From: Tribonema minus
Taxonomy: Eukaryota > Sar > Xanthophyceae > Tribonematales > Tribonemataceae
Direction: 5' to 3'
Assembly: GCA_017506865.1 (NCBI GenBank)
Contig: JAFCMP010000101.1
Span: 496,001 to 560,000, forward strand
DNA length: 64,000 nt
In this document: positions 23,317-34,900 of the stretch, in pieces
Numbering within the stretch: the stretch's first letter is position 1
Layout of the letters: every line of letters begins with the position of its first letter
Program-made: the position numbers and the translations under genes
Notes under the pieces: model-generated
The model's database searches: none
What the model was told of the DNA's origin: nothing
What the model saw: only the letters and a program-made list of their open reading frames with translations

Positions 23317-26300
23317 TCACGTAAACTGCATCACGAGCATCGCCGCGGCTTGGTCGACGTCGCCGTTCGTGCTGGCGAGCGCTGCCGCCGCCTGCTGAGC
23401 GCTGAAGCCCAGCGCGGTGAGCTGGCGCATCTTGGCCGCGTAACCGCCGCCGCTCGGTGCTGCGCTCGCGCTGCACGCACACAGCGGAACCGGGCACCAA
23501 GCAGTCAGCATATACAAGTAGGAGTACAAGAGGCGGGAGTACAGTTCCATCTCACCAGTGAATAGCCATCACGACTGTCGTGGCATGCATCGTCACGTGC
23601 ACTGTGTGATGAGCGTTGTAGCGAAAAGTGTGGGCCGCCAGGTCTACTCGGTGCTGCGCCTGGTGGCGCACACGTCAGCGGGATGACCACAACACAAGGG
23701 ATAGCAGGCTGAAGCAGACCGTAAAACTTCGCTTTGTGTACTGCCAAGCACTCCAAAGCCTACACGGATGTCACCAAGCAGACACTGGCGAGCGACGGAG
23801 CTTGGACCTCAGCATCCACCGCATCGACGCATCGTCCACGGCATGTGCAGAAAGGGCGGGCGCGACCGCACAGGCTAGGTCAATGCTACAAGCGCCAGCT
23901 CATTGTGGGCTTGCGCTTGAGCGCGTTAATACGCCCTCAAAAGTGTCATTGCATGAGCACTACATGCGCTAAACTAAACATCCAGACCATACCTACCTAC
24001 ACATTCAAATACTTCGAAGTAGGACACACGCCTGATTCATTAATCTCACCTGGCATCTGCTGCGCTGCCGTCCGCACCAGCAGGCGGCGGCGCCACGGCT
24101 CCCGCAGCGCGCGCTTCCGCCGCCGCTGCCGCAGCAGCGGGCGGGGGCAGCGAGGGGGTTGTGCCCCCCAGCGTGCCCCCCTGCCCTGCCGCCGCTGCCA
24201 CAGCCGGCGGCACATGGCCATCGCGGGCGTGCGCGGGGAGATCCTGAAAAGCGGTAGTAAGTTCAAGTGTGAGGTGAGTTTTGCATGTGCCTTCATGCGA
24301 TGGGGGGATGAGGCCTGCGATCATGGTTTGGTGATCACGCGCGTTGGAGGAAACTGCAAAATGTCAAAAGGTAAGATGGAGCTTGGTACACGTGTGTGCA
24401 GTGGCGCTTCGTGGCGCAGTCAATGTGTGAACCGGTGCACCTGGCTGCAGGGAAGCATGCTTGTACTGGTATTGAATATGGTGTTGAAGAAGCAACACCC
24501 CATGCCGCTACCTACTCTTAAATGGTTCAATTCCAGTGACGTTCATCAACCGTGCATGAAGAATCGGTTGTACTGTCGCAGGCCTGCAGTCTGCTTCAAC
24601 AGATTGGGGTAGGCGTTTTGCATGACGCACTGTCTTTTGGGCATTGCTGCTCTCTATCCAGCATTAGCTATTCGGCATCCCAACTGTCTAGCATAGGAGT
24701 CTTCAAAGTCAGCAGCAGTCGAGTAAACACTGCATCTTCGCTGACCTTGTTGAGCAGGTGTACAGTAGTTTTGCGCAAAGACATCGACGCCTTGTATGAA
24801 GCATCACATTGCTCAACTGGACTGTTTCACCCCTGAGCAAAACTCAGTTGACAGTGCACACACAACCTTGAGCACGGATGCCAGCTGCGACCACACTCTG
24901 ACCAGCTACGGCAACAAAGACCTCAGAGCGCATGCGCACCTTTTCGGAGAGGAAGGGAACGGTGACGTTCCCAGAGCCGATGTGGAGGCACCCATCCTTG
25001 AGGTTGATGGAGCATTGGTGGCGCCGCAGCATGTCCAGTCCAAACAGAAACTCAATGTCGTTGCGTTCCAGGATGGTGAAGCTGTGCAGTGACCATGCGG
25101 CAGTGTTAAAAATTCAGTCGAGGAGGTGTTGGTGCGTTGAGATGATTAGTGGTAAAGGGACGGTGACGTTGCCAGAGCCCATGTGAAGGCACCCATCCTT
25201 GAGGTTATGGCATTGGTGGCGCCGCAGCATGTCCAGTCCAATAAGAAACTCAATGCCGTTGCGTTCCAGGATGGTGAAGCTGCGCAGTGACCACGCGGCA
25301 GTGTTAAAAATTCAGTCAAGGAGGTGTTGGTGCGTTGAGATGATTAGTGGTAAAGGGACGGTGACGTTGCCAGAGCCCATGTGAAGGCACCCATCCTTGA
25401 GGTTATGGCATTGGTGGCGCCGCAGCATGTCCAGTCCAATAAGAAACTCAATGTCGTTGCGTTCCAGAATGGTGAAGCTGCGCAGTGACAGTGCGGCGGC
25501 GTTGAAAGTGGACAGTTGGATTCTCAGCTGGACAGGTGCTGATGCATCGCGATGACTTGTGGAGGAGAAATGGTGCAAACACAAGAAGCACGCCCAGCAC
25601 GAGCAGGAAGTCGGCTGGCTTCAGGAACAAGGTGTTAGAGGTGCAGGAGACGATGATGGCTCAAAGTGAGACAAAGCCGCTCGAACGTGCTTGTGTGTTT
25701 ACAAAGCTGAACTTTGCGCTGCTTTTGGCAATTACTGGCACAAACAAGCAGCAAACCGCACCTGAATTTGAGTGTGCGCTATCAAATGCACATGCACTGC
25801 TGCAAAAGACAAATGCATGGACTAGGTAAGAGCTTGCCAGTGAAGTATAATACACCTGATCGCCTCGCGCCTAATACACAGGTCTGTTGTCCTGTGCACT
25901 GGCCTGAAAGTTGCCTTGCAAAGCAGGCACCACCAGTACACCGATCAAGTGCGTGGCAATGCACTGATCTCTCACACCTGACTGTTCTATAGCGCACACT
26001 AGTGTTATTATCCCGTGTCTGAATGCGCATGCCAGATGTCCCGTAAGTGTACTATCCACCACCCGATCTGCACTAAGATTGTTGCACGCTACACCCGGGT
26101 TCTCTCCTGTACCTGCCTTGGCGTGCCTGTCCGTTGGCGCACATCGCGCCTCCTCAGCTGCACAAATGCGCACAAGCGAAAACTTCAAATTTGAACTGCA
26201 CTCACCAGCAGTCGAAGGTGACGCCCCCTATTTCCAGCGGCGCGATGTGAACGCGCCCGAGGATCTTGGCGGTGCCGACGCCGCGCGCTTCGCCCTTGAA

Positions 26301-29300
26301 CCTGCACCAGCATAGCAGCCAGTGTTGTTTGAATGTCGTGTATGAGATTGTCCCCATAACGACTCTTGAAAACGAGGTGTGTAGGTATAGGATTATACTG
26401 TAGGTATGCTGGCAGTGCCGATGGCCCGCGCGCTGGGCGCTTCACCTGCAGCGGTACGTCAGTAAGGGTAAGGGGCGCGCATTCATCACTAGGGTAAGGG
26501 GCGCGCATTCAGCACTCTAGTCACTGCAAACCTCTGCGCGGCAGCAGCGGTGGGCCTCCCTACTTGATGAAACATAGTACTTCAACAACCAGTACGGTGT
26601 ACGGCATGCCCACACAGCGCCTCGCTTTGCCTCAACGCATTGCGCCAGCGGCAAGGAGAGCTTGCTGCCGCGTGGTCCCGTGGCGCCGTCGCTCGAGGGC
26701 ACTCCAGCACTGACAAGCTGTATTTCCCATGACTGCATGCAAAGCAGTCGCTGCATGATCACGCGCGGTCGCTGCATTCCAGACCAGATGAACACACGCC
26801 CATGGAACTGTGTGCCACCAGCGCTTATAACTTCAACAGGAGTCCACACACCAAGTACCCAAAAAGGATCTGAAAGCGGTCTGCAAGCGTGGTGCAGTGC
26901 GGGTTTTCTTGTCCATACACCAGCGCTGTGAACTGTCGTAGCTGTTCACTGTCGTTGCTCGAAAAAGGCGTACCTGGTGTCGATGAGGTGCTCCAGATTG
27001 GACTTGCGTGCGCACTCAAGGCTCATGATGGTAGACTGAGGGGGGGAGGGGGGGGTGCGCAAGAAAATGGAGAGCAAGTCAATGAAGAGAGAGTGGCCGG
27101 CGCGTCAGAGCGAGAAGCGCTGAGGCAGCAGCGCTCAATGGACAAAATGGAGAGCAAGTCAATGAAGAGAGAGTGGCCGACGCGTCAGAGCGAGAAGCGC
27201 TGAGGCAGCAGCGCTCAACTGGACCGGCGCGGTCATCGGGGTTTGTGAACAGTGCTCATGGAGTGTCACACCCCCAGTCAACACCCGCACGATGCGTTGA
27301 TGCGTGCACAATCATGCGCGCGCTGCGAGCACAAGCATCGCAAATCGACAGGAGCTGCGTATCTTGCATATTTCGCGCCTATCATTTCAGGGTGTTCGCC
27401 CTCAGGCGCGGGTGAACAAAGCACAGCATTGTGGGGGAGGAGATGGCACTTGGCCCATGTCGTTGAGAAGTGATCATCAGTGCGCATCGAGACACTTCCA
27501 AGGTTGTTCACAAGATACATGTAGAATTCTGGCAGCAAGCTGGACACCCACCATCTGGGCTTTCTCACGCCCCAAGCGACAATTGACAACAAGTACGTCA
27601 AGTTCATTATCGCCCCCCCCGCCCTCTCACCTGCGCACCGCTGTCGACAAAGGCCTTGATGTTGTGGCCATTCGCGGCGGCGTCGATGTACAGCATGGTC
27701 ACGCGCCCAAACACCTCGGGGGTCTCCTCCATGGCCCTGGCGTAGCTGCGGTCGATAACCTGTGCAGCAACGACGCGATAGTAAACTTATAATAAATGCC
27801 AATAAAACTTTAAGTGTGACCAGCCAACTCACGCCTGGATTGCTGCGGTGCTGCAAGTGCACATGCGATGACCCCCGCAGCAACGGCGTGTTGCAAACTT
27901 TTGAAAGTTGAGGTTCGATGAGTCAACACGCGCGAAAACGGCTGGGGGCGCAAGTGCTGGTGCTGACGTGCACGCGCCTTTGAGTCAGCGGACTTTCTGA
28001 GGCAGTGACACGCCACAAGCAGCAGCAGCGCGCCTCAGCAATGGGTCTCGATGCCAGCGGTATATGCTCTGTGTGCGTGGACCATGGGTCATGTCGTGAT
28101 TGCTGCCGTCTGCGGCGATATGGCTCTCGTCATCTGATGCGGGGACCTGAGCTGATTGGTAGGCCAAAATTCAGTGACCGTAATCAGTGATCATGGATAA
28201 TGTCACTTAAAGTATTGTACGTGATCATGGATAATGTTACTTGAAGTATTGTACGTGAAGTACATGCATAACGTTTCCGTCCTCAAGCGGATGCCTTGAG
28301 CCATACTTCTGGATCACCATTAACATTGTGTTGGCAACTATTGACTCGCAAGCAAGCTGTAATCAAGTGCCCAATGAATACAGATGCTACTTCCGTATGT
28401 AAACATTTGTAACGCCCACAGCTGGCTTGCTAATGTGGGTACAAGGCTCATGTCACATGAGTTTTTGCTGCCACCCTGCAGAAGTTGTTTGGTCACGTCA
28501 GTCTGATGCTGCGTCGCAGCTGACTATGCGTGCACTTGCAGCAATGCTACAAGATGAAAAAAATGAAAAACAGTGAGCCTCTCTTTCAGTCTTATAAGCA
28601 CGATTTGTCAGAAGCCTTTACAGTTGTCGGAAGCAATGACAGTATCCCAACCCTGGTGCAGTATACTGCAGTCTGAGCGCGCAACACTGCACATTCCTTG
28701 TGCTTTCAATCAAGTTATCCTCTGTCTCTTCCTCGCCAGTTTGTCGCCGGCGGTGGTTTGAGCACTGCCCCTCACGCTGATGGCAAACACGACAAAAAGC
28801 CCCCAGATGCCAAAGTTGAAATCAGACGGACATGTACTTTGCAGGCGTGCAACACAGATGAAGGGGCTTGAATACGGTAGCCCCGTTGTGCTGGGCGAAA
28901 CATCTCCGCTGACCGCTTCTGCTGCGTTGAACTACAGTGCCTTCGCATCCAACACCAGAAAAGCCCGCCCTTTGGCCTTAGGAGATGAGCACACAGTTGC
29001 GCAGCGGAGGCGTGCTACAGCGGGTCCTCGCCATACGAAGCTCTTCTGCTGGTGAGCCACATTTGCAGAAGGTGCAGTGCTTTCCGAACTGACGCACAGT
29101 ATATGCGTGATGTGACAATAATCAAAGCGAGTACAGGGTGAAATGCACCTTGTAAACATTGCATCGGACACGCTGGTCACCTACTCCACCTCTGGTACAC
29201 ACTTGTTCACCCTCATTTGCCGTGATGTATACATACATGCCGACGGTTGGATATTAGCGCGGTGCTGCCTCTCCGCAGGCTGGTGTCCCCCTGACGCTCG

Positions 29301-31202
29301 TTTTTGAAGTGCTTCAACAATCGAGAGCAAACTGATTAGTTTCGCTGCCACGCAAACATACTGTTCGACTCGTGGCCAATGACCGCAGCAGCGGCGACCA
29401 CAATCATTTGTGGAGGGCATTCCATTTGACGGCTGAACACACTTTGTCACCTGTAGCTCTACGATCATTTGATTCGTTTCCATACATACGTACCTTATAA
29501 ACATACATGGAAACGAATCAAAATATCGTAGAGCTCTAGCCATACATGCATGCAAACTGGTTCGCTGCCACACAAACCACCTGCTGTCGGATAATCTCCC
29601 CCACGCGCGCCTGGTTCTCCACCGCCATGTAAACATACATACGTGCACACTAGTTCGCTGCCGCGCAAACATTCATACATACATACCTGCTGTCGGATCA
29701 TCTCCTCCACGCGCGCCTGGTTCTCCACGTTGTCCGGGTCCTCCTCCATGCGCCGCAGCGTCTGCTCGCGCGTCCACCGGTGCTTGTGGTTGTTCATCTG
29801 CGCCATCATTACCGTGATGCGGATCTTCGCCTCGTCCCCCGACTCGATCGCTGGCGCGCAGGAGCGAGCGGAATGGCACCAGATTGTCAGCGTCGCCGCA
29901 AGCGGTTTCACCGCCCGGGCGCGATGATCAGACCGCACGCTTATGGTGGCGCGCAGCATTGATTGCGGACGCGCAGGGAGGCGTAGAACGACGTGGCATG
30001 GTCAGCGTCCCCGCAAGCGGTTTTGCCGCTGGGGCGTGAGATCAGACCGCACACTTATGGTGGCACGCACCGGTAACTGCAATGAGTAGAGTGCGCAATT
30101 CATGAATGATGTCGCCGGCGTTACGAAGCGCCAGGTTGCTGTGCTAGAATTCGATGCCACGTGGTTTAGTCAAGCAGCGGAGCCAGCACCCTCACAGGGT
30201 TCATTTCATGCCGCTGCTGGTGCACGAGGAGCGCCATGCGCAGAAATGCACTGAGACGCCAAGCAAGAACGCAGCACAACTCAACAGCTCAACCGCACCT
30301 TCCGCAAGGGTCGGGTCATGGTGATGCAGAGCCCTGAGCTGCTGGGGGTTCGCTTTAAAGAACGCCAGCAGGATTTTCGGATCCTGGCTCTCCAGCTCCG
30401 CCATCGTAAACTGCCGCTGCTGCGGCTGCTGTGGCGCCGGCGCTGCCGCTGCTGCTGCTGCTACCGCAGGTGCCTGAGCCAAACAAAGAATCGGATGATT
30501 GTCATTCCCAATGCTCTAAGGCTCACAGGTAAAATACTATTCTTAGCCCAATAAACAGCATGCACTGTGGTTGCCTGCGGCGAGTGCTGAGTGTTGGCTT
30601 GGCAGCATTTACAAGTTCAAATTGCAACGACTGTGTTGACATTTCTGACAGACAGGGAGGTTGAGATTGCCGCAAAATGAGCCACCACCGCAGTTCAAGT
30701 CTTCACGGGAGCTACATGCACAAAATCCGCACACTGCAGTCAGGTGTACACACCGGAAGGCAACTTGAAGTTGCTGTAAATCATTTGTGTGAAACATGAA
30801 ACGTAAACTTGGCGTCTTTGGAAAGGTGACCACCAGTCAGGGAATTGCAACGCAGGGAGGATACAAGGCTGACAGTATGATCTGCACATCAGTCGGCGGA
30901 CATTGCACCAATTGAAGGCCTTCTGTACTTTGAGTCGTCCCTCGCACCTGATGGCTGGCCGATGGCTGTGGCGCCCCCGGTTGAGGCGCCTGAAGAAAAA
31001 GTAAATCGTCATCGTTCACACCAGCGGCGCCTAGCGTTGCAACGCTATCTGCAATCGGCGAGCCGTTGTGCAAGACCTGCAGGGAGCCCGAGGGCAGTCC
31101 CAGCTCCACCTCCGCGAGAAGCTTGATGGTCGCCAGCTCCGTGCTCGGATCCACCTCAACCACCGCCGATCTCCCGTCCTCACAGCACAGAGTCACCTTC
31201 AT
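23317..31202 (-). CDS. DDI1: DDI1-family ubiquitin receptor / aspartic protease
   Basis: Nine exons, phases all matching: 31202-30948, 30473-30299, 29850-29687, 27759-27631, 27035-26974, 26301-26206, 25081-24940, 24243-24050 and 23470-23317 (TGA). The product is 456 residues, close to yeast Ddi1 (428) and human DDI2 (399). An N-terminal ubiquitin-like domain (1-75) is followed by a Gln/Ala-rich linker, a helical region (about 144-198), the pepsin-fold protease domain with catalytic FVDSGAQ (Asp at ~237), the IMS and GLDMLRRHQC landmarks of the family, a Pro/Ala linker, and a C-terminal UBA domain (ALGFSAQQAAAAL). Ddi1 proteins bind polyubiquitinated substrates, shuttle them to the proteasome and cleave some, including NRF1 in animals. 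The protease core is intact, so activity is expected. Introns are large (up to 1.9 kb) and hold several repeats. Exons 3 and 7 have duplicated copies. Confidence 0.95.
24010..24021. other. Palindrome TACTTCGAAGTA, site 3
   Basis: An exact copy 29 bases inside the DDI1 intron following exon 8 (donor at 24049-24048). Confidence 0.5.
25101..25496 (-). repeat. Two tandem copies of DDI1 exon 7 (alternative or poison exons)
   Basis: Two 198-bp units (25101-25298 and 25299-25496) repeat DDI1 exon 7 (25081-24940) upstream of it in the transcript. Each keeps the acceptor TGCGCAG|CTTCACC and an in-frame 3-nt deletion (Ser-Ile replaced by His in the HQCSINLKDG region). The donor GAAAAG|GTGCGC of the true exon is missing: both copies diverge after GNVTVP. 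In each the frame continues only to a nearby stop. If used, they would give a DDI1 lacking the UBA domain, or trigger nonsense decay. Confidence 0.85.
27063..27220. repeat. 82-bp direct tandem repeat in a DDI1 intron
   Basis: Two nearly identical units (word aaaatggagagcaagtcaat at about 27063 and 27147) lie between DDI1 exons 4 and 5, 28 bases upstream of the exon 5 acceptor. Confidence 0.9.
28187..28262. repeat. Short tandem repeat in DDI1 intron 3
   Basis: Two copies of a unit of about 37 bp (word gtgatcatggataatgt) occur within the 1.9-kb intron between DDI1 exons 3 and 4. The rest of that intron (27760-29560) shows no supported exon apart from repeats. Confidence 0.85.
29367..29540. repeat. 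R1 repeat copy with inverted terminal piece (hairpin)
   Basis: Positions 29367-29487 are a diverged R1 copy. Its end (GAGCTCTACGAT ... TTGATTCGTTTCC) recurs inverted at 29504-29536, separated by a short spacer, so the two can pair as a hairpin. It lies in the DDI1 intron 3 region. Confidence 0.75.
29575..29627 (-). repeat. Partial duplicate of the DDI1 exon 3 end with its donor
   Basis: About 47 nt matching the last codons of DDI1 exon 3 (ENQARVEEMIRQQ) and the following donor (CAG|GT) recur downstream of the true exon end at 29687. A shared flank (acatacat, ttcgctgcc) links the units. This is the same boundary-duplication pattern as in the kinase and the unknown gene. Confidence 0.8.
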
Positions 31203-31949
31203 GATGGCGTGTCAAGCACACAGGATGAGACCAACGGGGAGAAATTGAAGGTTTCAGACTGAAAGTTGAACTTCCTCGCCGAGTTCCGCAGAACCCTGAA
31301 CCCTAGCCTAACCCCCCCCCTGAGAATTTCAACAGGCGCCGGGGGGGGGCTACTAGCAAGGGAATGTCACGTGATACAACCTGAAGGAGGAAGGTGCAAT
31401 TGACGTATGAAAAATCTTGCTGCTAGGATTGAGTGGTGACAACACAGCCCTGCCTCAATGTCATGATTGCAGCCCTGAATGTGTGCACTTACATGTCAGT
31501 TGATACCGCATCAACGATGCGTACGGTGCAGCGTGGTGACAACAGAGCGCTGCCTCGATGTCATGATTGCAGGCCTCAGTGCATGCACTTACATGCCAGT
31601 TAATGCCGCATCAATGATGCGTCTATACCTTGAGCGCAGCGTGCGTCTGGTGTGTCATGTGCCTCACTCAGCATGCTGCAGTCACTGACAGCTGCATGAA
31701 CTTTGCATGTGGCTGGTAAACCAAAGCGTTGTCAAGCGGCAAGCATACAGAATCATGAAAAGCAACAGAAATGCGAAAGAGATGCACATGTTTGCTGATC
31801 ATGTACATGAGTGTGTGTGTGATACTGGCATGAACATCCACCACTTGTGAGTGGCTGTGTTGGCTGCGAAAATGCTATGGCACATGCATAGCGCGGCGTT
31901 TGACTCAGTCTGCTAGGTACCACCCAGAAAAGCTGTAGTTCAAGTTGTT
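31203..31949. other. Intergenic region between DDI1 and the first AP2 gene
   Basis: This stretch should hold the DDI1 promoter and the 3' UTR of AP2 gene 1. It contains a degenerate CCCTAA run at 31288-31315 and a tandem repeat of about 102 bp (units at about 31431-31525 and 31533-31627, word gtcatgattgcag). Positions 31820-31949 are homologous to 44895-45034, so the tandem gene duplication includes the 3' flank. Confidence 0.6.
31431..31627. repeat. Tandem repeat downstream of AP2 gene 1
   Basis: Two units of about 95 bp, roughly 85% alike, share the words gtggtgacaaca, gtcatgattgca and cgcatcaacgatgcgt. Confidence 0.85.
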
Positions 31950-34900
31950 TCAGAGCCCCTCCAGCTCCTGTTCTGCAAGAGCCACAATGTGCTCTACAAA
32001 TTCTGCGGGAGCCTGTGGAATGCGTTCGGCAGAGGTCAGGAGCTGCATGGCGCTCTCGCCGTGAATCTGCACCTCGAGTGCGCGCTGTCGCAGCGCCACA
32101 AACTGGGCTAGAAGGGGCTCATTCTGGAACCCCTGCGGCAGTGGAGTCAACTGCTGCACTGCAATTGCTATGGTCTTGGTAACGAGGTCGTTGGGGGCGT
32201 TTCGCATGGACTCGGCAGCGCTCAGCAGCTGCAGCGCATTTCTCCCTCGCGCCTGCACCTGACGTGCACGCCGCTGCACCTCTGTAAAGCGTGGAGCTGT
32301 GATGGCGGTGCCCTCTGCCATTTGAAGTTTGTCCTGCTGCATCATGTGTTGCTGCTGCGGCGGCTGCAGCATTAGCTGTTGTTGCGGCCGCACCCCTGGA
32401 GTTCGCTGCTTTGCGGCAGCCTGCTGTGGCATGGAAGCTGGGCGTTGCTCTACTGCCGTTGCATGCTGCGACGGCGGCGCCACGAGCGCCCATGAAGCCA
32501 GTGCTGTAGGCGTGATCGGTGGCAGCTCGCTCTGCATTTGCCCTGCGGTGACTTCATCGTCCACAGCGCCTGCCCGTGGTACACGCCCGGCGGTGCGCCT
32601 CTGCCGTTTCGCACAGGGCGATGCTGCCGCAGAGGTCGATGGGGGGCACTGGTCGGCATCATCGCTGCTGATGGCCGATGCGCAACTCTCATAGTGGCTG
32701 CTGCTGTCGCCTGTGGAGTCTGGCCGGTCACCCATGCGTTGTGACGTCTTTTTTGGTCGCGAAGAGCGCAGCTCCGTTGTGACTTTTTCAATCACAGCTT
32801 TGCGCATTGCTGCCTGCTGCTCTGGGGAAAATTCGATCTCGGCTGGAATTGCTGTGAGCCGCGCCTGTGGGTTGCAAAGGGAAGTGGCAGTCACTGATTG
32901 AGAAGCGGAAGGCACCCTTGAGGCGAACTTGTAGAGTGAACAGCTGAGGTATCACGCCATTGAGTTAGCTTAGATGGACAATGATGCAATGTGTATGCGC
33001 TCGCCATCATTCTTGTGCCAGCTGCGGACCAAAATACTTCGAAGTAATCAGTTCATAGCAGCAGCGACTTTGTAGGCAGAGCCACGCCAGCTGGAGCGCG
33101 CATTTCCCCACCAATGTAGACAGCATCATGCAGACACCACTCAAAAGTGACACAGATCTAACATCATGGTGGTACTGACGGCTCGCCAAGCTGATACACA
33201 CAGCAGGATAAGTGCAACACGTGCACGGCACTGCTTGCCCGTCCGCCGCCCCACCCACGCAGCGCACTGACTGAGCCCCCCCCACCCCCCCCCCACCGCC
33301 CCCTCACACAATAGCACCAATGCACCCATCCAGCATCATCAGCAGCCAAAGCCATGCGCGGTCAGTGTTGGCGCATTGGCGTGCTGACGTTGCTGTAAAA
33401 AATTGACAACCATGCTGCAAGGCACGTGTTGGGAAGGGAGCAGCTCCTGAAAATGTTTGCATGCAACCTGAAGCTGAGTAGATGCCTTGCCATGGCGGCT
33501 GCCGCTTGCACCTCCACGCAAGCAGCACAACCTTGTCGCCGGCATAGCAGCAGAGAGAAAAAGGACATGCTATTAGCTTATCCGCACCTTATCACCGGGG
33601 AAGAGGACTTCAATCGCTGCGTTCCTCATGAAAGCCGCCTCCGCTGCAGTCTTGCAGGCCGGAGTGAACAGCCTGTCGCGCAGCCCATGCCTTGGCAACG
33701 TCCCACTAGCAGCAGAAGCAGTGGCGTGAAGATAAACGGCAGCAATGGCCAGAGTCAGAGCACAACAGAGGCAGTGGCACACAACGCAACAAAGCAACAA
33801 TGATTAAGGTAGCACAAGTACACAAATCGGAACATAGGAGTACCTCCTAAAGGGACCGTGCTTTGATAGCTGATGAACAACATCCGGAACATGGCTGCAG
33901 CGTGTATGCACATCTACACTATGTCTACCATGTTGTCATCCCACATACATGTTGTCATGTGCGCTTTGTGCCTGGTATTAATTGACGTGGAAAATGCGCT
34001 CCTCAATGTGAAAACACATCTGGCAATTGAGTCATCGCTGGCTGCTCCTTGACAGCCACGCTTGGGGCCCTCAAGTTAGCCCCTGTCAACCAAGCGCTCG
34101 GTTGTTGCATAAGAAGTGTGATGGAGCGAGCTGCTCAGCGGGATGCTCCATGCTCACAACTTGGCCGCGTATACTACAATTAATTTCTGAAGCTCCTTGT
34201 AAATACTGCTTCATAGTACTGACCTCATGTACCCAACAACCTGACAACGCACCATGACATCTCGAAAAGATCTCGGATACTTCGTGCCCATGAGGATGCC
34301 CGATGGGATACCTGCCCCCAACAAATCACGCTTAATTGAGCACACTCACTTCAACTGTACTGCCCCAAGAAAACAGCTGTTGTGTCCCTGAACCCCGTAG
34401 AAGCCTGTTTTGTTCTTGCTATTGCGCGCATCTCCGGTGGCACTGCTGTGTACTTTTGCGCTGCGGCGGCGCCCCTCCGTCATTGCTGGCAAGCTTGTAT
34501 GGCGCGGCTTCGCGTTGCTGTTGTCGCTAGCACCATCCTTGTCTTGCTCCGACTCAGAGGCCTGCTCTTGCAGAGGTGTGAGCAGGCATCCGTCACGTAC
34601 ATGAGCTTGTGTAGCCAGCTAGGCACGTAATGTGGCAAAGCCGAAACCAGCTTCTGCTGCACGATGCTGCGAGTACTTCGAAGTATGTTTAAAGTCCAGC
34701 GAGCAAATACTCTCACCAGCCTACAGCCAAGCGCTGCCACCAGATTGACCAGAATGTCAGGCTGTCGCCGACATAGATGGTTTACATGCAGCCTCAAGTA
34801 CTGAACGCAAAAGAAGGGGGGAGGGAGAGGGGTACCATTAGTGCAAGACTTGCCCATCCACCTCTTCCGGTAATGTGCTTCTGTCAGCCAACGCGTTTTT

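Noticed and set aside
27631-27759. Retroviral-type aspartic protease motif (VDSGA) as a sign of a retroelement
   Set aside because: It lies in frame between a ubiquitin-like N-terminus and a UBA C-terminus with the family landmarks of DDI1, a host gene.
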